A DNA stretch of 64,000 nt from an uncultured Poribacteria bacterium (GCA_958296125.1 OY282444.1:3877623-3941622); one strand, 5' to 3'. Positions 26,250 through 35,419 are shown, numbered from the stretch's first letter. The notes: generated by a model from the letters alone, not told the origin. Program-made: numbers and translations.

Positions 26250-27487
26250 TGAAGGTTGATGAGATTCAGGGCTTGCTCACCGAGACACGAAACGTATCCC
26301 ATCGGAATTCAAAGCATTCTCGACGCAAAGATCGGGATTCAAAGGAGCTCGACGGTTGGTTGATGTACGATTTTCGGGGATCAAACCCAATTGCGCGAAA
26401 CGTCGCTGGTATTGACGATCCCGGCATCACCCGGCGTTGGTTCTGTTATATTCCATCGGAGGGAACACCGATATGGCTGGTCCACCGGATTGAACTTTCC
26501 CATTTTGCCGCCGTTATCGGTGAAGTCAGGACCTACACCAGTTGGGGTGAACTGCACCGTGAGATGGAAGCCATCCTCGAAGATAGCCATCGGGTTGCGA
26601 TGGAGTATTCCCCCTTTGCCGCCATCCCCTATGTTTCGAGGGTGGATGCTGGCACAGTCGAGTGGATTCGCTCCTTAGGGGTTGAAGTCGTCTCTTCCGC
26701 GGATCTGATTCAACAGTCCGAGGCGCGTTGGACCGCCGATCAGTATGCGGGCCATCTGGAATCGGCACATTTAATCCTAGAGATTAAAGACGAAGCGTTT
26801 GCGTGGTTGGGTGAGCAGCTGCACAATGGGGTAACGGTAACGGAGTATGATGTGCAATGCCTCATCATGGAACGCTTTGACGATATGGACTTGACACCGG
26901 GGCACCCCCCAATTGTGGCGGTCAATGCGAAAGCTAGCGATCCGCACTATTACCCAACAGCAGACCAACATCAGTCTATCCAGCCGGGGGATTTCGTCCT
27001 GATCGACCTATGGGCAAAGCAGAAGTTGCCGGACGCTGTCTATGCGGACACAACGTGGGTTGCCTACGCCGGTGAGATTGCCCCTCAACGCTACATTGAA
27101 GTATTCGAGATTGTTCGCGATGCACGTGACCTCGCCGTCACGTTCATCCGTGAGACTTTCGCATCGGGCGAAGTGGTTCACGGCTACGCTGTGGATGATG
27201 TGGTGCGGAATTATATAACGGAGAAGGGATATGGTGAGTTTTTCATCCACCGGACCGGGCATAGCATCGGCACAGAAATACACGGCAACGGTGTCCATAT
27301 CGACAATTTGGAAACAAAAGATGAGCGTGCGTTAATTCCTGGGGTCTGCTTCTCAATTGAGCCGGGAATCTACCTTCCTAAGTTCGGTGTCAGGAGCGAG
27401 ATTGATGTCTTTATAGCGGATCTCGCGCCCGATGGTGTCATTGTGACAACCCTCCCCGCCCAAGAGGAGGTTTTGATGCTGTTGTAG
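26249..27487 (+). CDS. M24 family metallopeptidase (Xaa-Pro aminopeptidase-like)
   Basis: The start is ATG 26249, overlapping the preceding stop by one base, with AGAGGAGGG upstream; 412 aa. The N-terminal creatinase domain contains LDGWLMYDFRGSNPIARNV. The pita-bread domain shows the metal ligands Asp (VLIDLWAK), Asp (YADTTWV), His (RTGHSIGTEIHGNG), Glu (FSIEPGIYLP) and Glu (VRSEIDVFI). It likely removes N-terminal residues before proline, or acts on a related amide. About 20 residues before LDGW are unusual (RNSKHSRRKDRDSKE) and are encoded by two copies of the dispersed repeat, apparently inserted without breaking the frame. Confidence 0.9.
   Translation: MKVDEIQGLLTETRNVSHRNSKHSRRKDRDSKELDGWLMYDFRGSNPIARNVAGIDDPGITRRWFCYIPSEGTPIWLVHRIELSHFAAVIGEVRTYTSWGELHREMEAILEDSHRVAMEYSPFAAIPYVSRVDAGTVEWIRSLGVEVVSSADLIQQSEARWTADQYAGHLESAHLILEIKDEAFAWLGEQLHNGVTVTEYDVQCLIMERFDDMDLTPGHPPIVAVNAKASDPHYYPTADQHQSIQPGDFVLIDLWAKQKLPDAVYADTTWVAYAGEIAPQRYIEVFEIVRDARDLAVTFIRETFASGEVVHGYAVDDVVRNYITEKGYGEFFIHRTGHSIGTEIHGNGVHIDNLETKDERALIPGVCFSIEPGIYLPKFGVRSEIDVFIADLAPDGVIVTTLPAQEEVLMLL
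26301..26351 (+). repeat. Dispersed in-frame repeat, two copies (E1, E2)
   Basis: E1 is ATCGGAATTCAAAGCATTCT (26301-26320) and E2 GATCGGGATTCAAAGGAG (26330-26347). They are 29-30 bp apart and give HRNSKH and DRDSKE, the same reading frame as copies C and D. Confidence 0.6.
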
Positions 27488-27537
27488 ATGTAGGCTAGGC
27501 ACAATGGAATGAGAAAGCGAGGGAAATAGGGAGGGAT

Positions 27538-28542
27538 TTACTCCCCTCCTTCCCCATCCAGCGTTACGGAAGCACCTTCGCCCTCAGATTCTGCAACGGG
27601 GGTTTCAGATTTCAGATCCACTGACTTCTTGATCAGTTTGTCCACACGCCCTTTGTTCAGTTCAAAGATTTGCGCTTTGTCCTCCCGTTTCACGTAATGG
27701 GTCCCACTTTCTTCTTTGCCAATCAGGAGCGTTCTCGCCGACCCATCCTTGAGCGTGGCAGTAATTGATGCCTTCGACGCGCCAAGCTCATACTCTGAGA
27801 GCGCTTTGGATTCCGCAAAATCGTCGGTCTCCAACGAACTCATCAGATCCGTGATTGTCTCCACCTCCGTTCCATCCGCGGCGGAAACGATCGGTTTGAG
27901 CATCTGCCACTCACCTGCAGCATCGATCTGAAGTTCGATCTCTTCCTCCTCTGATTTGATTGTCAGGTGGGTTACGTCCTCCTTGAGGAAGGCAAAGATC
28001 GTCCGATCCCTCCACGAGCGATAGCCTTTATCGAAGGTAGTTTTGAGATGGCCGCTGATGATGTAGACATCATTGGAATCTGCAGCGCGGACATAGCTGT
28101 CAAAGATTTCTGGGGTTGTCTTTCCAACGAAGAGGTGGGCTAGAAGGTTGCCCCCCGTGTCGGTGAGTTTTGCCTCGACACCGGAACTGTCAACTTGAAA
28201 GACGGATTGCTTTTCCGGGTTACTGGAGGCGCGTTGGATTGTTTTCATCTCGGCAACCTTATCGAGCAATTCCTCAACTGCCTTCTGATCCGCGGGATAG
28301 TTATCCATTGATTCCACAAGCCACTGATTGTTCTGTTTAGCAAGCGTTGTGGTTGTCGTCCCAAATGCAGTGAGGATCTCGATTTTCGCTGCGTTCTCCT
28401 TGTTAAAGAATGGAAACAGAAGTTTCGCCTCCTCAACCTTTTTCTGCTCCTCGCTTTTGCCGAACGGATTCTCAAGAATAAAGACCAGTAAACCCAAAAC
28501 GACAAGCACTCCAACCAAGACTAAAAGTTGTTTTGTTTTCAT
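27538..28542 (-). CDS. DUF4340 domain protein, membrane-anchored
   Basis: The 334-aa protein starts at ATG 28542, with AGGTGAG upstream. One N-terminal membrane helix (about 5-24) is followed by DUF4340-type beta-rich repeats (KIEILTAFGTTTTTLAKQNNQWLV, LTDTGGNLLAHLFVGKT, TLLIGKEESGTHYVKRED) and an acidic C-terminal tail. DUF4340 proteins commonly accompany GldG-like ABC auxiliary proteins, as here. Its molecular role is unknown; it is probably periplasmic and part of the ABC complex. It is the last gene of the cluster, 32 bp after the GldG-like gene. Confidence 0.82.
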   Translation of the reverse strand: MKTKQLLVLVGVLVVLGLLVFILENPFGKSEEQKKVEEAKLLFPFFNKENAAKIEILTAFGTTTTTLAKQNNQWLVESMDNYPADQKAVEELLDKVAEMKTIQRASSNPEKQSVFQVDSSGVEAKLTDTGGNLLAHLFVGKTTPEIFDSYVRAADSNDVYIISGHLKTTFDKGYRSWRDRTIFAFLKEDVTHLTIKSEEEEIELQIDAAGEWQMLKPIVSAADGTEVETITDLMSSLETDDFAESKALSEYELGASKASITATLKDGSARTLLIGKEESGTHYVKREDKAQIFELNKGRVDKLIKKSVDLKSETPVAESEGEGASVTLDGEGGE

Positions 28543-28574
28543 AATCTCACCTGAATGGGTGATGAAGCGGGCCC

Positions 28575-30224
28575 TTATGATATTGACCCATACGCTTCGA
28601 CCAACCGTTTGGCCCTCCTTCTCAAGAAAAATCGAACTAATCCAAAGGCTACAACGAGAATTGGCACCCCGGCAATACTTACAAACTTGAGGAAGAATTT
28701 CTCACTTTCGGAAATCTCTTTCAACGGACGGTTTGTGACACCGTGGGATCTTATGTTGATCAGCTCCTCGCCAAGGGTGAGCCAGTCTACCGTATTCAAG
28801 AAAAAGAGCCGACCATCGGGCCTTCCCTGTTGCAAAAATTGGGAGTTTCCAACCACAACGATTTGGGTCGTTTCACTGTCAGTTTTTGTAGTCCGCTCTT
28901 CCTCCGCCGGTTTAGCTGTCATCTCTGCCTCGGCTTCGCTAGATTCGGTGGGTGGGATAGCCTTACCCGCATAAAAACTCTTGAACACTCCTGAAAGCGA
29001 CACTGCAACGGTATGCGCCTGCTGCACAGAAGATGGTGGCTGGAATTGGCGGTTCGTCGGGTTTATGTTATAAGGATGTTGAGCCGTCCAACCTCCTTTG
29101 CTTGTCTTGGCGAGCACAACCGCTTCGACGGACGCATCCGCTTTGGGAAGCAGTTCAAGCGAACCTGCCCAAGGCAGCATCAAGCTCTCCAACTGGTTCG
29201 TGATAATACTGTTTTGCGATAACCCGTCTGAGGTCTCCCCTGTGCGGTATTGGTACTGCTTCATCACCTTGATGAAGTAAGCATAGCTGGTCGTTACCGT
29301 CATGAACCCCTGTGAATAGGTCAACTGATCCATGGAGACATCAAGCACAAGGTTATCGTTGAGTTTGACACCGTAGTGTTCCAACAAATCGTTCAACCCT
29401 GTCTTCAGAGGATTCACATTCAGACCTTCATATTGGATAAGGATTGGATCAATTAAAAAACACGCCCGTCCACCTCGCATGATAAACTGATCGATTTCAT
29501 ACTTTTCACGTTCTGTCAGTCCTTTTTTGGGGCCAGCGATGATTAGTGTTGCGACATCTGCATCAATCGCTTTGCCAGCGTCAATTGGCACCTTTCTCAC
29601 ATCGTACTGCTTGCTCAACTCTTGACGCAGCGGCCCGAACTCCTGATCAAAAGCATCTAGCTCATCGTGTCCTGTAAGGAAGCCAATGGTTTTGACCTCT
29701 TTGCTTGTTACTTTGAGAATGGCAGATGTCAAATCGTATTCGAGGTTGGCAGTCGTTTGGACGACCGGGAGAACCTCTTTTTTATCCTCATAGAGGATTG
29801 CGATACCCATATAAACGTTAGCGACTTCCGCTTTGTCTTTTTCGATGACGTTGATCTGCACTTCAGGAATCCCGATAAACCGAAGTTTTTGCTTTTGGGA
29901 ATCGTCATCTGTCGCAGGGTCAATAAAGTTAATCTGCAAATTTTTGGAAAAGGCACGATATTCCTCAAGCATATCGCGGACGGATTGACGAATCTGCGCG
30001 ACGCGCGGCGGCTGTCGTGAGAAATAAGCGTCAATTGTCACAATGTCGTCTAGCCGCTTGAGGACTTTTTTAGTCGATTGTGAAATGGTGTATCGCTTGT
30101 CCGCTGTGAGGTCTGCGCGAACAAAACGGCGGCTTGATAGGAAATTGATTAACGCTACAATGCCGAATACGACGAGAATAAAGGTGAGTGTACTGCCGCT
30201 ATACTTTAATGTTTTTGCAGCCAT
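28575..30224 (-). CDS. GldG-like ABC transporter auxiliary protein
   Basis: The 549-aa protein starts at ATG 30224, preceded by GGAGAT overlapping the end of the permease gene. It has an N-terminal membrane helix (about 10-32), the ABC-type uncharacterised auxiliary domain (KRYTISQSTKKVLKRLDDIV, then KTIGFLTGHDELD and ADVATLIIAGPKKGLTEREKYEIDQFIMRGG) and a C-terminal membrane helix before RRRAKRLVEAYG. This is the architecture of GldG-type proteins, which in Bacteroidetes serve gliding motility and elsewhere form ABC complexes of unknown cargo. It lies 4 bp from the permease, so it is tightly operonic. Confidence 0.88.
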   Translation of the reverse strand: MAAKTLKYSGSTLTFILVVFGIVALINFLSSRRFVRADLTADKRYTISQSTKKVLKRLDDIVTIDAYFSRQPPRVAQIRQSVRDMLEEYRAFSKNLQINFIDPATDDDSQKQKLRFIGIPEVQINVIEKDKAEVANVYMGIAILYEDKKEVLPVVQTTANLEYDLTSAILKVTSKEVKTIGFLTGHDELDAFDQEFGPLRQELSKQYDVRKVPIDAGKAIDADVATLIIAGPKKGLTEREKYEIDQFIMRGGRACFLIDPILIQYEGLNVNPLKTGLNDLLEHYGVKLNDNLVLDVSMDQLTYSQGFMTVTTSYAYFIKVMKQYQYRTGETSDGLSQNSIITNQLESLMLPWAGSLELLPKADASVEAVVLAKTSKGGWTAQHPYNINPTNRQFQPPSSVQQAHTVAVSLSGVFKSFYAGKAIPPTESSEAEAEMTAKPAEEERTTKTDSETTQIVVVGNSQFLQQGRPDGRLFFLNTVDWLTLGEELINIRSHGVTNRPLKEISESEKFFLKFVSIAGVPILVVAFGLVRFFLRRRAKRLVEAYGSIS

Positions 30225-30228
30225 AGAT

Positions 30229-30945
30229 CTATCTCCATTTCTGAACTGTAACCATCAAGATGCTCAAATAGAGGAAAAAGCCGATAACGGAAAAGTAATA
30301 GATGAGGTCCCGCGAATCGATAACACCTCTAAGAATGCTGCTAAAATGGGCACCCAATCCGAGGTAGCTGAAAATCGGGACAATCCAGTTCGGTGCGTTG
30401 AAAAGCACGATGTCTTCACCGATGATAAGCAGGGCGAAGCACATCACAATCCCAAGGATGAAAGCGATAATCTGATTTTCTGTAATTGTGGAGGTAAACA
30501 TCCCAATGGAGAGGTAAGCCGCTCCCATCAGGAAAAGCCCGATGTAGCCGCCGAGGATAGGCCCTCCATCCGGCTCCCCAAGGTAGGCGACAGTAATGGG
30601 TATGGAAAGGGAGAGCAGGATGGTTACCCCAAGCAGGCTAAAACTGGCGAGATATTTCCCGATGACCACTTCGTAATCCTTAATGGGCAGAGTCATCAGG
30701 ATTTCAACCGTGCCTATCTTTTTCTCCTCTGCCCAGAGTTTCATGGTGACCGCTGGAATGAACAAAAGAAATATCCACGGCACCCAACTGAAGAAGCCTC
30801 TCATTACGGCTTGCCCCACGAGGAAAAAGCCTCGAAAGAAAAACCAAGCGGAAAGGGCGAGAAAAAATGTGATAAAGATATAAGCGATAGGTGAATTGAA
30901 GTAACTTCTAAACTCTTTCTTGAAAATTGCTGCGATGTTATTCAT
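30229..30945 (-). CDS. GldF-like ABC-2 type permease
   Basis: The 238-aa membrane protein has six predicted helices and the family N-terminus MNNIAAIFKKEFRSYFNSPI, plus WAEEKKIGTVEILMTLPI, a conserved ABC-2 element. It would pair with the ATPase at 31723 and the GldG-like protein. An AAGAAGG site is unusually close to the ATG. The ATPase gene is separated from it by the unrelated SprT-like gene. Confidence 0.88.
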   Translation of the reverse strand: MNNIAAIFKKEFRSYFNSPIAYIFITFFLALSAWFFFRGFFLVGQAVMRGFFSWVPWIFLLFIPAVTMKLWAEEKKIGTVEILMTLPIKDYEVVIGKYLASFSLLGVTILLSLSIPITVAYLGEPDGGPILGGYIGLFLMGAAYLSIGMFTSTITENQIIAFILGIVMCFALLIIGEDIVLFNAPNWIVPIFSYLGLGAHFSSILRGVIDSRDLIYYFSVIGFFLYLSILMVTVQKWR

Positions 30946-31000
30946 TTCCTTCTTGTGGTATTATCTCCTTGAAAATTGTTACGGTTTAATTCGATTATGT

Positions 31001-31657
31001 TTAATGGTTTATTCCCACCCGCTTCCACTCAATAGTCTTCTTGCACTTCCGACACCTCGATGTGCGTGCGCGTTGAGTTAGGCGTTGTCGTTCCCATTGC
31101 TGACCACAGCCGCACTGTCCGCACCAGCGCGGGGGTGTATGTTGGACGTGGTGGCACCGTTCGGCTGTGCATCCAATCTGTTGCGCTGCTGCCTTCCATG
31201 TTGCATCGTGTCCGTGTTTCGGGCCGACTATCGCATGTGCAATCTCGTGTAGGATCGTATCAGCGATTTCTTCCTTAGATGCTTTCAGGCAGTACGTAAC
31301 CGAGAGCGTGATCTGCTTATCCCTGTATCTGCATAAACCGCCGCGCGCCGGTGCGAGATCGAATGCGAACTGCCATCCCGCTTTGAGTCCGCTTCGGACT
31401 TGGTGTTCTTGAATTAGGTGCTCTCCCAGTGCTGCAACTTCGGTGAGCGGCATCGCAGGTGCTTGCGTAGGCTCTGTTACCGTTAAGAGACTATATGGAA
31501 CGTTCCACAGCATTCCTTGCTGTGTTGCCACCTGTGCACGCCGGGGTAGTAGCCTTTGTACAGTGCCGCCTAGCGTGCCGTCCGTCTTGGTTGTAAATGA
31601 TACTTTTGTACCGGGTGGATACGCCGCTCCTGCGAAATCGGGTGTCACGGTTCTCAT
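31001..31657 (-). CDS. SprT-like zinc metallopeptidase domain protein
   Basis: The 218-aa protein has the zinc-peptidase motif HEIAHAIVG (near residue 138) with a third ligand in HGHDATWK, as in SprT/Spartan-like proteases. At the C-terminus are zinc-ribbon cysteines (WCGQCGCGQQW and CRKCKKTIEW). The N-terminal 60 residues look like a small SH3-like beta domain (PPGTKVSFTTKTDGTLGGTV). SprT-like proteins act in DNA-protein crosslink repair in some lineages; many are phage-borne. The Arg/Gln/Ala-rich composition differs from its neighbours and it interrupts an ABC operon, suggesting acquisition by transfer. The ribosome site is poor. Confidence 0.82.
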   Translation of the reverse strand: MRTVTPDFAGAAYPPGTKVSFTTKTDGTLGGTVQRLLPRRAQVATQQGMLWNVPYSLLTVTEPTQAPAMPLTEVAALGEHLIQEHQVRSGLKAGWQFAFDLAPARGGLCRYRDKQITLSVTYCLKASKEEIADTILHEIAHAIVGPKHGHDATWKAAAQQIGCTAERCHHVQHTPPRWCGQCGCGQQWERQRLTQRARTSRCRKCKKTIEWKRVGINH

Positions 31658-31722
31658 GGTTAGGCCCCCCTAGGTCAGAGGACTGTGCATTGTGTCGGAG
31701 GTGAAGTGGAAACCGATTGGCT

Positions 31723-32679
31723 TTACGGAGTGGTTAGCTGGGTTGCAGATTCGTTGCCGGTCAGTTGCCGGAAGACATCTTCAAGGCTAATTGCTTCTTG
31801 ACGCAATTCTGTCAAACTCCAGTGATTCTGGACCACAAAATGGAAGAGCTCTTCGGCTGTGTTCTTCCCTTTTTGGGACATAATCTGATAGCCGCACACG
31901 CCATCATCGGATTTCACCCGTTTGAAGTCCGAGATCAGCGTTAATTCTTCAAGTTTCGCTTCAATCTCTGCGCGCGGCCCTCGAATGGAGATGTGGACCA
32001 CCTCTTCCCCTTGTGCCCGCCCAGCTAACTCGTCCGGTGTACCGTTTGCAACGATCTGTCCATCATTGATAATTAAAATTCGGCTACAGGTCGCGGAGAC
32101 TTCAGGCAGGATATGTGTGCTGAAGATGATCATCTTCTCCTTGCCAATCTCTCGGATCAGGTTACGAATTTCGATAATTTGGTTGGGGTCAAGCCCGGAG
32201 GTTGGCTCATCAAGCACGAGGATTGGTGGGTCATGAATCAGGCTTTGCGCGAGGCCGAGGCGTTGGCGGTAGCCTTTGGAGAGTTCACCGACATCCTTTT
32301 GGATCATCTTCTCAAGTCCACAGATATCGACGACATCTTTAATCCGCTGAGAGCGTTGACTCTTTGGAATGTCTCGGATTTGGGCGATGAATTTAAGATA
32401 GTCGATAACCCCCATATCTGTATAAAGGGGCGCGCTTTCGGGCAGGTAGCCAATCCGTTTACGGACTTCAATGGACTCCTCAAAAACATCATATCCGGCG
32501 ACTTTCGCAGTTCCCTCGTCTGCGGAGAGGTAGCAGGTTAAAATACGCATCGTTGTGGTTTTGCCCGCCCCGTTTGGGCCTAGGAAGCCTAGGACTTCTC
32601 CCGCTTTCGCATCGAAGGAGACGTTATCTACCGCGACGGTTGGACCGTACCGTTTCGTCAAATTTATCACTTCAATCAT
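31723..32679 (-). CDS. GldA-like ABC transporter ATP-binding protein
   Basis: The start is ATG 32679, with GAGGTGA 9 bases upstream; 318 aa. Walker A GPNGAGKTTTMRIL, the Q-loop, signature LSKGYRQRLGL, Walker B ILVLDEPTSGLDP and the H-loop in IIFSTHILPE are all present. A C-terminal extension (about 220-318) is typical of CcmA/GldA-type ATPases paired with ABC-2 permeases. It energises the GldF/GldG-like transporter downstream. The operon likely starts here and continues to 27538. Confidence 0.93.
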   Translation of the reverse strand: MIEVINLTKRYGPTVAVDNVSFDAKAGEVLGFLGPNGAGKTTTMRILTCYLSADEGTAKVAGYDVFEESIEVRKRIGYLPESAPLYTDMGVIDYLKFIAQIRDIPKSQRSQRIKDVVDICGLEKMIQKDVGELSKGYRQRLGLAQSLIHDPPILVLDEPTSGLDPNQIIEIRNLIREIGKEKMIIFSTHILPEVSATCSRILIINDGQIVANGTPDELAGRAQGEEVVHISIRGPRAEIEAKLEELTLISDFKRVKSDDGVCGYQIMSQKGKNTAEELFHFVVQNHWSLTELRQEAISLEDVFRQLTGNESATQLTTP

Positions 32680-33106
32680 GCTTGACAATCACCTCTATCC
32701 TTTTGAATCGCTAGGATTGATAATGGCAAAACAGACATAAATAATAGCATGTCAAGTAAAACAGCGTCAAGCAAAAATTGGGGGTCATAGGATTATTTCG
32801 TTTTCCTGTAGGAGGGATTTCCGAATCCCGACCGCCGACTGAGCCGCCGGTCAAAGATCGAGCGTGAAACGTGAAGACAATTTGTTCATTAGCACACTAG
32901 TTGATTAGTTTATTAATGAACTAACGAATGACCTCTTGAACGATGTGGGGCAGGAGGGGCTCTGTAATTTCGGGCTGTAATTTCGGAAGGGAAAGTGATG
33001 GTGGTGGGCAGGTGAGAAATTGCTTCAGCGGGCACAAATATAGGGGACAACCCCCCTCAAGGGATTGCCCCCTACAATTTACTGTTGTATAAATTGAGAT
33101 TTGCGT
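32680..33106. other. Intergenic region of 427 bp with repeat debris
   Basis: It contains a dispersed repeat (GGAGGGATTTCCGAATCCCGAC, around 32811-32831; relative near 22497-22518), an A/T-rich inverted repeat around TAGTTTATTAATGAACTA (about 32905-32922), and a terminator-like hairpin at 33041-33074. No credible gene is seen. The upstream part should hold the ABC operon promoter; no convincing boxes found. Confidence 0.5.
33041..33074 (-). terminator. Hairpin downstream of glnB
   Basis: TAGGGGACAACCC (33041-33053) pairs with GGGATTGCCCCCTA (33061-33074), a long stem with few mismatches. It lies 33 bp past the glnB stop, and TATATTTGTG follows in the direction of transcription. It may also be a member of a repeat family. 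Confidence 0.5.
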
Positions 33107-33448
<342 letters not shown>

Positions 33449-33490
33449 TTATCTCTCCTTTGTTTAAACAGTGATGCTCACAACCCCTCT

Positions 33491-33618
33491 AGGGTCATTT
33501 AATTCTTCGGTCCGTGCCGAAGCCAGGGCCTGACCCCCCTTTATCCCCCCGCAAGCGGGGGGAGGGGGCCAAGATGCCCCGTCAAAATTGGTCAAAAAAC
33601 GGAAAACTAAATAGCCTT
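33491..33618. repeat. Element with imperfect inverted ends (R2), copy 2
   Basis: The left end AGGGTCATTTAATTCTTCGG (33491-33510) and the reverse complement of the right end, AAGGCTATTTAGTTTTCCGT, agree at 13 of 20 positions, mostly differing by transitions. Inside are a CTTCGG/CCGAAG hairpin and CCCCCCGC AA GCGGGGGG (33545-33562). The right part (33577-33618) matches the copy at 22693-22733 in inverse orientation. Confidence 0.55.
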
Positions 33619-33702
33619 ACTAACCCCTCAACCCTGTGAATCGAGTAAAACGGAAAACTAAATAGTCTTACTAACCCCTCAATCCTGTGAATCGAGTAAA
33701 GC
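33601..33702. repeat. 51-bp tandem duplication in the glnA-glnB gap
   Basis: The units 33601-33651 and 33652-33702 differ at only three positions. Each begins GGAAAACTAAATAG and ends with GAATCGAGTAAA. The first unit includes the end of the R2 element, so the duplication arose after its insertion. Confidence 0.8.
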
Positions 33703-33788
33703 GCAAAAACGTAGGAAGCCTGCTTACAGGTTGCGTTTTCACGCTTTACTTTCATTGTTATCTATAACTGGAAAAGAAATCCAACCGA

Positions 33789-35204
33789 TTAAATATCATA
33801 GTAGAGATGAAATTCATGTGGATGCGGCCGGAGGTTCACTGCATCGACTTCGTTTTCACGTTTATAGTCTATCCATGTATCAATCACGTCCTGCGTGATT
33901 ACATCGCCTTCGAGCAAGTAGTCGTGGTCGTCCTCTAAGGCATCAAGCGCTTCAGCTAAAGAAGCTGGCGTTGACTCGATTTCTTCCAGTTCCTCTGGCT
34001 CCAGATCATACAGGTCTTTATCGAATGGTTCACCGGGGTGAATCTGGTTCCGGATACCATCAAGGCCCGCCATCAGCATTGCGCTACAGGCGAGATATGC
34101 GTTACAAGAAGGATCTGGTGTACGGAGTTCCAGTCGCTTCGCTCTTTCGCTCTGAGAATAGACAGGGATGCGGACGCATGCACTCCGGTTTCTTTGCGAG
34201 TATGCAAGATTCACCGGTGCCTCATAGCCTGGGACCAACCGCTTGTAAGAATTGGTTGTTGGTGCGATGATAGCGCACAGCGACGGTAGGTGTTTAAGGA
34301 GGCCACCGGCGTAATATAACGCGGCCTCGCTTAACCCTGCATATCCCTGCGGATCGTAGAAGATATTTTTCCCATCTTTCCATAAACTCTGATGGGTGTG
34401 CATCCCTGAACCGTTATCTTCAAACAGCGGTTTTGGCATAAAGGTCGCAGTCATATTGTGGGCGCGGGCTGTATTCTTGATGATGTATTTGTATAGTGCG
34501 AGCTTATCGCCTATCCGGGTCATGGTATCAAACCGGAGATCAATCTCACCCTGCCCACCGGTGCCAACCTCATGGTGGTGAACCTCTACATCAACCCCAC
34601 AGTCGATCATCTTGAGAATCATTTCGGACCGAATATCTTGCAGTGTATCTGATGGAGGGACGGGAAAATACCCTTCCTTGTAGCGGGGTTTGTATCCTAG
34701 GTTCGGCCCTTCATCGGCCCCTGTATTCCAGCTTCCTTCAACGGAATCAACGAAATAGTAGCCCGAATGCTGATTTTGGTCGTAGCGAACATCATTGAAT
34801 ATGAAAAATTCAGCTTCAGGGCCCCAATAGCTGGTATCCGCGAGTCCGGTGCTTTTGAGATAGGCTTCCGCTTTTTGGGCAATATGCCGCACGTCTCGGC
34901 TGTAGCTTTCTAGGGTAATTGGATCTTTAATGTTACAAATAAGACTGAGTGTCGGAATCTTGCAAACCGGATCCACAAGGACTGTATCGGGATCAGGGAA
35001 AAGGAGCATGTCGCTTTCGTTAATTGCCTGGAAACCGCGAATACTTGAACCATCAAAACCGAGTCCCTCTTCAAACAGGTCTTCCTTTAACTCTGATGCG
35101 GGAATCGAAAAGTGGTGCCACATGCCAGGCAGATCCGTGAATTTAAAGTCAACAATTTTGACTTCTTTTGCTTTTGCAAATGCAACGACTTCATTTGGTG
35201 TCAT
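33789..35204 (-). CDS. glnA: Glutamine synthetase, type I
   Basis: The 471-aa protein matches bacterial GSI. Present are the beta-grasp N-domain, the active-site [11 protein letters not shown]-type segment (here [13 protein letters not shown]), [11 protein letters not shown] (His ligand region), [21 protein letters not shown] (ATP/glutamate site), [20 protein letters not shown], and the adenylylation loop [10 protein letters not shown] with its Tyr near residue 400, indicating the GSI-beta regulated form. It makes glutamine from glutamate, ammonia and ATP. The start is ATG 35204 behind AAGGAGAG. A candidate sigma-54 promoter lies 200 bp upstream, and PII is downstream. Confidence 0.97.
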   Translation of the reverse strand: MTPNEVVAFAKAKEVKIVDFKFTDLPGMWHHFSIPASELKEDLFEEGLGFDGSSIRGFQAINESDMLLFPDPDTVLVDPVCKIPTLSLICNIKDPITLESYSRDVRHIAQKAEAYLKSTGLADTSYWGPEAEFFIFNDVRYDQNQHSGYYFVDSVEGSWNTGADEGPNLGYKPRYKEGYFPVPPSDTLQDIRSEMILKMIDCGVDVEVHHHEVGTGGQGEIDLRFDTMTRIGDKLALYKYIIKNTARAHNMTATFMPKPLFEDNGSGMHTHQSLWKDGKNIFYDPQGYAGLSEAALYYAGGLLKHLPSLCAIIAPTTNSYKRLVPGYEAPVNLAYSQRNRSACVRIPVYSQSERAKRLELRTPDPSCNAYLACSAMLMAGLDGIRNQIHPGEPFDKDLYDLEPEELEEIESTPASLAEALDALEDDHDYLLEGDVITQDVIDTWIDYKRENEVDAVNLRPHPHEFHLYYDI

Positions 35205-35403
35205 CGAGACTCTCCTTAAGAATTAAAATATTGAGCTAAGAAATGACGATTAAACTAAGTAGGGTTAGCACTGCCCAGCGATTGCACGAAGAGCGCGTGT
35301 GAGGAGTCTCTCGAGGGGAGACACTTTTGCCACTTTTTATACACCCTACTCAACGAATTATTGGAGACAATGGAATCTGAAAACGGCCCCCCCTCAAAGA
35401 TAG

Positions 35404-35419
35404 AGCAAGCGATATGCCA
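35404..35419 (-). promoter_or_regulatory. Candidate sigma-54 (RpoN) promoter of glnA
   Basis: On the minus strand the sequence is TGGCATATCGCTTGCT, against the -24/-12 consensus TGGCAC-N5-TTGCW. GG and GC are exactly 10 bases apart. Transcription would start near 35392, leaving a leader of about 190 nt. A partly palindromic site GCGG-N13-CCGC at 35569-35589 could be an upstream activator site (weak). The rest of the 449-bp gap 35205-35653 shows no gene. Confidence 0.65.

Noticed and set aside
30043-30894. 283-codon open frame on the plus strand
   Set aside because: It lies opposite the well-supported GldG- and GldF-like genes; its product is highly charged and low in hydrophobic residues, as expected for an antisense shadow.
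31001-31657. Prophage around the SprT-like gene
   Set aside because: No integrase, capsid or other phage gene is nearby; a single inserted gene is the simpler reading.
32900-32925. A/T-rich inverted repeat as an operator
   Set aside because: It lies far from both flanking starts among repeat debris, without promoter boxes.
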